Origin: CS1-C013 sp964347265
Lineage (GTDB): Archaea > Aenigmatarchaeota > Aenigmatarchaeia > Aenigmatarchaeales > Aenigmatarchaeaceae
Reading direction: 5' to 3'
DNA: 15,013 nucleotides
Assembly: GCA_964347265.1 (NCBI GenBank)
Contig: CAYFXV010000015.1
Span: 1 to 15,013 of the forward strand
In this document: one piece after another, positions 6,192 through 11,611 of the stretch
How positions within the stretch are numbered: position 1 is the first letter of the stretch
Layout: every line of letters starts with the position of its first letter
Made by a program: the position numbers and the translations under genes
The notes under the pieces: generated by a model
Databases searched by the model: none
Seen by the model: the letters and a program-made list of their open reading frames with translations, nothing else
Told to the model about the DNA's origin: nothing

Positions 6192-7169
6192 ATGGACAAT
6201 TTTGCAGATAAATTATTAAGAGCTATAGATAAAAAAGAAAACTTAGGTATAGTTGGTCTGGATCCTAATGTAGAATTCATTCCTCAACATATTCAAGATA
6301 AAGCTTTAGATAGGTATGGTAATAATTTTGAGGCTGTGGGGTTTGCTTTCTTAGAGTTTAACAAAAAGATTGTTGATGCTGTTGCAGATGTAGTTCCTGC
6401 TGTTAAACCGCAGATAGCATTTTATGAAATATATAAAGCAGTCGGCATAAATGCTTTTGACAAAACAATAAATTATGCTAAAGAAAAAGGTCTTATAGTC
6501 ATAGAGGATGGAAAAAGAAATGACATTAGTAATACTGCTAGAAAATATTCTGAGGGACATTTAGGAAAAGTTAAACTTCTAAGTAGAGAAGGTGAGAAGA
6601 GAAGAGAAATTCCATCATTTGACTTGGATGCATTAACTGTTAATGGTTATCTTGGATCTGATTGTGTTCTAGAATTTGTAAAAGATTGTAAAACTTATGG
6701 AAAAGGTATATTTGTTTTGGATAAAACATCAAATCCTTCTGCCGGTGAAATTCAAGATGAGGTTTTAGAATCAAAGATTAAACTTTCAGAAAAAATGGCT
6801 CATTTGATTAATAAATGGGGTGAAGGGACAGAAGGTGAGGAAGATTATAAATCTATAGGAGCAGTTGTGGGAGCAACTTATGCCTCTGATGCTCAGAGTC
6901 TAAGAAGAATTATGACTTCCAATATATTTTTAGTTCCAGGTCTTTATACTCAAGGCGGACAACCAGAAGATATCCCCAATTTTATTAATGAAGATGGAAG
7001 AGGAGCTATTGTAAATTCATCAAGAGGTATTATTGCTGTTTATAGAAAACCTGAATACTTTGAAAAATATGGGACTGAAGAATTCTACAAAGCTTCTCGT
7101 GAAAAATCTATAAGAATGAAAGAAGATATAACTGAGGCCTTAAGGAAATCTAAAAAATCAAGATGGTAA
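6192..7169 (+). CDS. pyrF: Orotidine 5'-phosphate decarboxylase, PyrF type 2 family
   Basis: Decarboxylates OMP to UMP, the last pyrimidine step, in the cytoplasm. The barrel motifs are clear: FADKLLRAID then GLDP at 22-25; VKPQIAFYE at 71-79; catalytic DGKRND at 106-111, with Asp106, Lys108 and Asp111 as the charged network; LTVNGYLGSD; GIFVLDKTSNPSAGE; VVGATY; and PGLYTQGGQPED and NSSRGI for phosphate binding. The TSNP and LTVNGYLG features place it in the type 2 family (TIGR02127-like) rather than the short archaeal form. I start at ATG 6192 (325 residues) because a TTG at 6177 adds only five residues and the ATG fits the promoter spacing. It is slightly long, with an extra charged stretch (KLLSREGEKRREIPSFD). 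Expression may be controlled by the divergent TrmB-like protein. Confidence 0.92.
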   Translation: MDNFADKLLRAIDKKENLGIVGLDPNVEFIPQHIQDKALDRYGNNFEAVGFAFLEFNKKIVDAVADVVPAVKPQIAFYEIYKAVGINAFDKTINYAKEKGLIVIEDGKRNDISNTARKYSEGHLGKVKLLSREGEKRREIPSFDLDALTVNGYLGSDCVLEFVKDCKTYGKGIFVLDKTSNPSAGEIQDEVLESKIKLSEKMAHLINKWGEGTEGEEDYKSIGAVVGATYASDAQSLRRIMTSNIFLVPGLYTQGGQPEDIPNFINEDGRGAIVNSSRGIIAVYRKPEYFEKYGTEEFYKASREKSIRMKEDITEALRKSKKSRW

Positions 7170-7183
7170 ATTAGACAGATACC

Positions 7184-7191
7184 TTTAAATA
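7184..7191 (+). promoter_or_regulatory. TATA-like box leading the endonuclease-to-Cdc48 gene run
   Basis: TTTAAATA centred about 28 nt before the ATG at 7216, with no Shine-Dalgarno in between. This is the only good promoter candidate I see for the six packed genes up to 11603, so it may drive Cdc48 as well as the endonuclease. Confidence 0.5.
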
Positions 7192-7215
7192 GTTTGTGTA
7201 TACATATATCTAACT

Positions 7216-7683
7216 ATGACAAATTTTGAAGACTGGTTTGTAGGCTTTACTGATGGTGAAGGAAGTTTTATTATTTCTTTTTTTAGACACCCAAGAGTAC
7301 AATATGGTATAGAAGTTCGTGCAGGATTTTCTATAACACAATATGATTTAGATATTCTTATGAAAATACATGATTTTTTTGGTTTTGGAACTATTGCACC
7401 TTTACATAAAAAATCCGGTTTTTATTATTCAGTAGCTTCAATAAAAGACTGTTTAGCATTAGTTGACTTTTTTGATTCAAATCCATTATTATCAAAGAAA
7501 CTTGATGATTATAAAATTTGGAAAGAATGTGTACTTAAAATAAAAAATTTAGAGCATAGAACTTCAAACGGTATTTTAGAAATTGCTAAGTTAAGAGAAA
7601 AAATGAATTTAAAAACATCTCGTAATCGTTTAAGTTTTGATGAAATTAAAAAAGTAGTAGAAAATAAAATTAAGGCAATGTGA
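7216..7683 (+). CDS. Freestanding LAGLIDADG homing endonuclease
   Basis: A 155-residue protein with one LAGLIDADG motif, FVGFTDGEG at residues 8-16, followed by SF as in the LAGLIDADG_1 family. Glu15 is the metal-binding acid expected at the active site, so it looks catalytically intact. One-motif members act as homodimers cutting a long, partly palindromic DNA site. After the motif come strands VQYGIEVRAGFSITQYD and FGFGTIAPLHKKSGFYYSV, typical of the DNA-binding saddle, then LKIKNLEHRTSNG and a basic C-terminal tail. It lies in no intron or intein: pyrF upstream and the gene downstream are both complete. It has its own leaderless-type promoter and ends 4 nt before the next start, so it heads a packed gene run. 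It could be a mobile endonuclease or a domesticated DNA-binding protein. Confidence 0.88.
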   Translation: MTNFEDWFVGFTDGEGSFIISFFRHPRVQYGIEVRAGFSITQYDLDILMKIHDFFGFGTIAPLHKKSGFYYSVASIKDCLALVDFFDSNPLLSKKLDDYKIWKECVLKIKNLEHRTSNGILEIAKLREKMNLKTSRNRLSFDEIKKVVENKIKAM

Positions 7684-7684
7684 T
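7680..7684 (+). promoter_or_regulatory. Shine-Dalgarno site GTGAT for the gene at 7688
   Basis: GTGAT, overlapping the stop of the endonuclease, matches the downstream half of GGAGGTGATC and lies in the 12-nt register shared with the starts at 8035, 8473 and 10763. Translational coupling to the endonuclease is likely. Confidence 0.5.
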
Positions 7685-7687
7685 ATT

Positions 7688-8038
7688 ATGAGAATAGAAA
7701 TAAGAAAGAAAAAAGGACAACAAGCAATTCTAATAAGCTTTGATACTGTGAGAGAGAATTTTAAATCAGCTTCAGAAAGAAACAGATTCTATTGGAAACT
7801 TCATGGAAGAAAACAAGTTGTAATTAAGAAATCTGGCAGATATGAATATAATAGAGAAGGTTTATTAAAAGAAATTCCACATATTAAAGTTGCAAACTCC
7901 GTTTTCATAATTGCAATGGAACACATGAAGAGAATGATGAAATTTTTTGATGAGTGGGAAGACAAAATCGAATTAAAGACATTCCCAGTTTTGTTAGATG
8001 AGATAGAAATGAAAAAATTAAAAGAGGTTGAAATATGA
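7688..8038 (+). CDS. Hypothetical small basic protein, 116 residues
   Basis: I do not recognise this protein. It is cytoplasmic by appearance, with a basic N-terminal half (MRIEIRKKKGQQAILISFD, then ASERNRFYWKLHGRKQVVIK) and a helical C-terminal half (FIIAMEHMKRMMKFFDEWED, then a Glu/Lys-rich end). The pattern of a strand, a basic helix and another strand could suit nucleic-acid binding, but no named domain is evident. It starts 4 nt after the endonuclease stop with a GTGAT ribosome site, and its stop overlaps the Nudix start as ATGA, so it is almost certainly co-translated with both. A protein of this size beside a Nudix enzyme might be an accessory factor; that is a guess. Confidence 0.65.
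   Translation: MRIEIRKKKGQQAILISFDTVRENFKSASERNRFYWKLHGRKQVVIKKSGRYEYNREGLLKEIPHIKVANSVFIIAMEHMKRMMKFFDEWEDKIELKTFPVLLDEIEMKKLKEVEI
8024..8031 (+). promoter_or_regulatory. Shine-Dalgarno site for the Nudix gene
   Basis: GAGGTTGA inside the end of the preceding gene matches GAGGTGA with one change. In the 12-nt register its bases fall exactly as for the Cdc48 and DUF3467-like genes. Confidence 0.55.
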
Positions 8039-8472
8039 GAAAAGTTGCAAATGCTGGAGTAGGTATAATGTTATTAAAAGATGATAAAGTGTTACTGGGA
8101 AAAAGAAATGATGATCCTGTTAAAGCTGATAGTTTATTACATGGTGAAGGAACATGGACATGTCCTGGCGGTAAACTAGATTTTGGAGAGAAAATTGTTG
8201 ATGCAATTAAAAAAGAACTTTTAGAGGAAACAGGAATCAAAGCAAATAACTTAAAAGTAATAAGTGTAACAAATGAAATTGTCCATGATGCTCATTTTGT
8301 TACAATCGGCTTTTTATGCAAAGATTTTGAAGGTGAACCAAAAATAATGGAACCAGAAGAGATAGAAGAATGGAAATGGTTTCCTTTAAATAAATTACCA
8401 GAAAATATTTATCCATCAAGTTTAAAGCTAATAAATAATTATCTTGAAAATAAAATCTATAAAGGTGATTAA
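8035..8472 (+). CDS. Nudix hydrolase, NUDT15/MutT-like
   Basis: Hydrolyses a nucleoside diphosphate linked to another group, most likely a modified or excess nucleoside triphosphate. The 145-residue length is typical of a single Nudix domain. The Nudix box is at residues 46-68: G46, E52, K60-E61, E64-E65 and G67. The usual Arg of REUxEE is replaced by Lys60. The four metal-binding acids are kept. The region around it (GEGTWTCPGG before the box, VTIGFLCKDFEGEPKIMEPE and EWKWFPLNKLPE after it) resembles NUDT15-type triphosphatases more than ADP-ribose pyrophosphatases. Substrate assignment is inference. It overlaps the upstream gene by 4 nt (ATGA) and its stop directly abuts the Cdc48 start, so it is in the same operon. 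Confidence 0.88.
   Translation: MRKVANAGVGIMLLKDDKVLLGKRNDDPVKADSLLHGEGTWTCPGGKLDFGEKIVDAIKKELLEETGIKANNLKVISVTNEIVHDAHFVTIGFLCKDFEGEPKIMEPEEIEEWKWFPLNKLPENIYPSSLKLINNYLENKIYKGD
8464..8469 (+). promoter_or_regulatory. Shine-Dalgarno site GGTGAT for Cdc48
   Basis: GGTGAT spans the end of the Nudix gene and sits in the 12-nt register to the ATG at 8473. It matches the 3' half of GGAGGTGATC. Confidence 0.6.
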
Positions 8473-10758
8473 ATGGCTGAAAAAGAGCTAAAAATGAAAG
8501 TTGGCGAATTAACAGGAAGGGAAGATTTTGGAAGAGGTATAGCAAGATTGGATACAAAAACAATGGCTAAGATTGGAATAAAAGAAGGAGACATAATAGA
8601 AATAGAAGGCAAGAGGAAGACAGGAGCTGTTGCTATAAGAAGTTATCCAGCAGACATAGGACTAAATGTATTAAGAGTTGATGGTCTGGTTAGAAGAAAT
8701 GTTGATGCTTCTATTAGTGAACAAGTAAAAGTTAGAAAAGCTCTTGCTAAAGAAGCTAGAAAAGTAACTTTGGCTCCTGCTCAAAAAGGATTTATGCTCC
8801 ACATTTCTCCGAATTTGTTAAAACAGAATCTTTACATGAGGCCAATGACAAAAGGAGACATAATAATAACAAATCCTGTTTTTAAAACAAGAACAAGAAA
8901 TCAAGATGATATTTTTTCTATTTTTGGTATTGATATTCAAGAAGTTTTTATGCCAATGGGAACAGAGATGAGATTGGTTGTTGTTGATACCAAACCTGAA
9001 GGTATAACAAAAATAACTGATATGACACAAGTCGAACTTTTACATGAGGCTGTAGAAGTTGCGGAGAGAAAATTACCAACTGTTACATATGAAGATATTG
9101 GAGGATTGAGCCAAATAGTTCCTAAAATAAGGGAGATGATTGAAGTTCCATTAAGACATCCAGAAATTTTTGAAAGATTAGGAGTAGAACCACCTAAAGG
9201 AGTTTTGCTTCATGGTCCTCCAGGAACAGGGAAAACATTAATAGCAAAAGCTGTTGCAAATGAATCTGGTGCAAATTTCATAAGTTTGGCAGGACCTGAA
9301 ATATTTTCAAAATGGTATGGCCAAACAGAACAAAATCTTAGAAAAGTTTTTGGAGACGCAGAAAAGAACGCACCAAGTATAATATTTATTGATGAAATTG
9401 ATGCAATTGCTCCAAAAAGAGAACAAGTAACTGGAGAAGTTGAAAGAAGAACTGTTTCACAATTATTAACATTAATGGATGGTTTGAAATTAAGAGGAAA
9501 AGTAATTGTTATAGCTGCTACTAACCGTGTTAACTCATTAGATCCAGCATTAAGAAGATCTGGAAGGTTTGATAGAGAATTGGAAATCCCCGTTCCAGAT
9601 AAACAAGGAAGAAAAGAGATATTACAAATACATACTAGACACATGCCATTAGAGAAAGGTATTGATCTTAATAAATTAGCAGAAATTACTTATGGATATG
9701 TTGGAGCAGACCTTGCTGGATTAGCAAAAGAAGCTGCAATGCATGCATTGAGAAGAGTTATTCCAGAAGTTTCTGCATTAAAAGAAGGAGAGCCATTGCC
9801 AAAGGAAGTTTTAGAAAAATTAAAAGTAACAAAAGGAGATTTTGATTATGCATTAAGAATGGTTCAACCTTCTGCTATGAGAGAAGTTTTGGTTGAGATA
9901 CCAAGAGTTAAATGGGAAGATGTTGGAGGTTTAGAAGAAGTTAAACAATCTTTGAAAGAAGCTGTAGAATGGCCTTTAAGAAACCCAGAAAGCTTTAAAA
10001 AAATTGGAATTAGACCACCGAGAGGAATTTTATTATATGGACCTCCTGGATGCGGAAAAACTTATATTGTTCAAGCATTGGCAAATGAAGCAGGAGTTAA
10101 TTTTATTGCTGTAAAGGGACCTGAATTACTATCTAAATGGGTTGGTGAATCAGAACAACATGTTAGAGATGTTTTTAGAAGAGCAAAACAAGTTGCACCC
10201 TCAATAGTTCTTTTTGATGAGATTGATGCTTTAGCGCCAAAAAGAGGTCTAAGTCTTGGAACAAGAGTTACTGAACAAGTTGTTTCCCAATTATTAACAG
10301 AAATGTCTGGAATATCTGAATTAGAGGGTGTGGTAGTTGTTGCAACTACTAACAGACCAGACATGTTGGATTCTGCTTTGTTAAGACCAGGAAGATTTGA
10401 CAGATTAATATATGTGCCTGCCCCAGATGAAAAAGCAAGACTAGAAATTTTCAAAGTTCATACTAAGAACATGCCTCTTAAAACTGTTGATTTGAAAAAA
10501 TTGGCTAAACAAACTAAGGGTTATTCAGGAGCTGATATAGAAGCTCTTTCCAGAGAAGCTGCAATGTTTGTATTAAGAGAAGCAGTTAAATATAAAAAAG
10601 AAGCTAAAGAAATTACATCAAAACATTTTGAAAAAGCTTTAAAGAAAGTAAGACCATCAATAACAGAAGATATGTTTTCTAAATATCAAAAAGCTGTTGA
10701 AAATCTTAGAAAAACAAAAATAGAGGAGGACGAAAAAGCTAGCAAATATATAGGGTGA
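8473..10758 (+). CDS. Cdc48/VAT-type AAA+ ATPase (p97 homologue)
   Basis: Hexameric two-ring unfoldase that extracts and unfolds proteins for degradation or remodelling in the cytoplasm. The 761 residues cover the whole family architecture: substrate- and cofactor-binding N domain (about 1-185), D1 ring from about 204 and D2 ring from about 479. D1 has Walker A GPPGTGKT at 248-255, Walker B IIFIDE at 303-308 and arginine finger region RRSGRFDR at 361-368. D2 has Walker A GPPGCGKT at 523-530, Walker B IVLFDE at 578-583 and RPGRFDR at 638-644. Both pore loops carry aromatics (SKWYG, SKWVG), so both rings look able to pull substrate. No intein interrupts it. The C-terminus is SKYIG, not the penultimate-Tyr HbYX proteasome-docking tail, and the two genes downstream share the YIG ending. 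Confidence 0.96.
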   Translation: MAEKELKMKVGELTGREDFGRGIARLDTKTMAKIGIKEGDIIEIEGKRKTGAVAIRSYPADIGLNVLRVDGLVRRNVDASISEQVKVRKALAKEARKVTLAPAQKGFMLHISPNLLKQNLYMRPMTKGDIIITNPVFKTRTRNQDDIFSIFGIDIQEVFMPMGTEMRLVVVDTKPEGITKITDMTQVELLHEAVEVAERKLPTVTYEDIGGLSQIVPKIREMIEVPLRHPEIFERLGVEPPKGVLLHGPPGTGKTLIAKAVANESGANFISLAGPEIFSKWYGQTEQNLRKVFGDAEKNAPSIIFIDEIDAIAPKREQVTGEVERRTVSQLLTLMDGLKLRGKVIVIAATNRVNSLDPALRRSGRFDRELEIPVPDKQGRKEILQIHTRHMPLEKGIDLNKLAEITYGYVGADLAGLAKEAAMHALRRVIPEVSALKEGEPLPKEVLEKLKVTKGDFDYALRMVQPSAMREVLVEIPRVKWEDVGGLEEVKQSLKEAVEWPLRNPESFKKIGIRPPRGILLYGPPGCGKTYIVQALANEAGVNFIAVKGPELLSKWVGESEQHVRDVFRRAKQVAPSIVLFDEIDALAPKRGLSLGTRVTEQVVSQLLTEMSGISELEGVVVVATTNRPDMLDSALLRPGRFDRLIYVPAPDEKARLEIFKVHTKNMPLKTVDLKKLAKQTKGYSGADIEALSREAAMFVLREAVKYKKEAKEITSKHFEKALKKVRPSITEDMFSKYQKAVENLRKTKIEEDEKASKYIG

Positions 10759-10759
10759 T
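10754..10759 (+). promoter_or_regulatory. Shine-Dalgarno site GGTGAT for the DUF3467-like gene
   Basis: GGTGAT spans the last Gly codon and stop of Cdc48, in the same 12-nt register to the ATG at 10763. It couples the two genes and also explains why Gly is encoded as GGG just before TGA. Confidence 0.6.
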
Positions 10760-10762
10760 TGA

Positions 10763-11104
10763 ATGGAAAAAAGAAAAAGAGTTAATATAAGAGTTGATCA
10801 TGGAGATCATGCATTTTTTTCAGACAATGTTACAGTCTCTCATAATCAAAGTAAGTTTATTGTAGATTTTTCTCAAACAATACCAAGCTTTGACAATGTT
10901 GGAGGAAATATGCAACAATCCTTTGTAATAAAACACAAAGCAGTAATGTTAGATCCACAGTTTGCTAAAATATTCTTGGATTTAATGCAAAAAAATATTA
11001 AAAAATACGAGAAAAAGTTTGGTAAAATCAAGCTTCCTAAAAAGAGAAGAAAGAAGAAAGAACAAACCTTAGACGCTGAAAAATCAACTAGATATATTGG
11101 TTGA
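10763..11104 (+). CDS. DUF3467-like small protein with YIG C-terminus
   Basis: A 113-residue protein resembling DUF3467, a family of about 100 residues with unknown role. The body (about 16-90) has the family pattern: FSDNVTVSHNQSKFIVDFSQ, then strand FVIKHKAVMLDPQFAKIFLD, then helix MQKNIKKYEKKFGKI. The beta-sheet-then-helix layout and the 'KYEKKFGKI' close are the main grounds. A very basic stretch, KLPKKRRKKKE (around 91-101), may bind nucleic acid or an acidic partner. The extension ends STRYIG, repeating the ending of Cdc48. It starts 4 nt after Cdc48 with a coupled ribosome site and ends 1 nt before the next gene. Linkage to Cdc48 suggests it could be an adaptor or substrate, which is inference. 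Confidence 0.75.
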   Translation: MEKRKRVNIRVDHGDHAFFSDNVTVSHNQSKFIVDFSQTIPSFDNVGGNMQQSFVIKHKAVMLDPQFAKIFLDLMQKNIKKYEKKFGKIKLPKKRRKKKEQTLDAEKSTRYIG

Positions 11105-11105
11105 T

Positions 11106-11603
11106 ATGGAGAAGTATTTTTTTAATAAGCTGAAAGAATCTACTTCAATTCCAGATATATTCGAAGTTATAAAAGAAGTTGTTTGGAAAACAATTAGAAA
11201 GAGTAGGGCAGGTCTAGAATTAGGATTAGTTGAATTGGGCAATCATCCAAGAGGATTTTTAGGTGCATACTATGTTTCAGGTTCAAATATAATAATCATG
11301 AATGAGACTCCTCTAAAAAGAATCCAAGAAACCAATGCAAATCTTTTAGTTCCTTATATTTTTTCTGTTCTACTTCACGAATATTTGCACAGCTTAGGAT
11401 TCTTTAATGAAAATAAAGTTAGAAGATTAACATATGAAATAAACTTTAAAATTTTTGGAGAAAAAAGTTTAATAACAGAAATATCAAGAGATATGAGAAA
11501 GTTCTTTCCAAATTTCATTTATCCAGAGGGTGCCCCCAAAATTAACTCTCCAGTAAAACTTGTAAAAGATTTTGATAAATCTAATATAAGATACATAGGC
11601 TAA
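11106..11603 (+). CDS. Small zincin-like HExxH putative metallopeptidase with YIG C-terminus
   Basis: A 165-residue putative metal-dependent peptidase. Helix FSVLLHEYLHSLGFF carries H91-E92-xx-H95 followed by SLG, the zinc ligands and general base of zincins. Glu111 (TYEIN) about 16 residues later could be the third ligand in the gluzincin manner; no metzincin third His is present. Before it are a helix rich in basic residues (KEVVWKTIRKSRAG) and strands GLELGLVEL, GAYYVSGSNIIIMNE as in zincin edge strands. It has no signal peptide, so it should act inside the cell. I start at ATG 11106, 1 nt after the DUF3467-like stop; a TTG at 11097 would overlap it. The end is IRYIG. Next to Cdc48, an unfoldase-coupled protease is plausible, recalling yeast Wss1 working with Cdc48, though the folds need not match. 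Confidence 0.72.
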   Translation: MEKYFFNKLKESTSIPDIFEVIKEVVWKTIRKSRAGLELGLVELGNHPRGFLGAYYVSGSNIIIMNETPLKRIQETNANLLVPYIFSVLLHEYLHSLGFFNENKVRRLTYEINFKIFGEKSLITEISRDMRKFFPNFIYPEGAPKINSPVKLVKDFDKSNIRYIG

Positions 11604-11611
11604 TAATTATT

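Noticed and set aside
6192..7169. pyrF as a broken or intron-containing host of the endonuclease
   Set aside because: All catalytic and phosphate-binding motifs occur in one frame. The extra charged segment is short and in frame.
9210..9644. A 144-residue open frame on the minus strand opposite Cdc48 D1
   Set aside because: It is the antisense of the highly conserved Walker A to Walker B region. It is Ser/Thr/Phe-rich, has no motif, and the plus-strand protein is certain.
10071..10454. A 127-residue open frame on the minus strand opposite Cdc48 D2
   Set aside because: Same case as for D1: a shadow of conserved AAA+ coding sequence, with no ribosome site or promoter.
8473..10758. An intein or intron in Cdc48, suggested by the nearby LAGLIDADG gene
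   Set aside because: The protein is 761 residues, the family's normal length, and both ATPase sites read through without an insert.
10747..11603. The YIG endings as copies of a DNA repeat
   Set aside because: The codons differ at several synonymous positions and the flanking DNA is unlike, so the similarity is at protein level.
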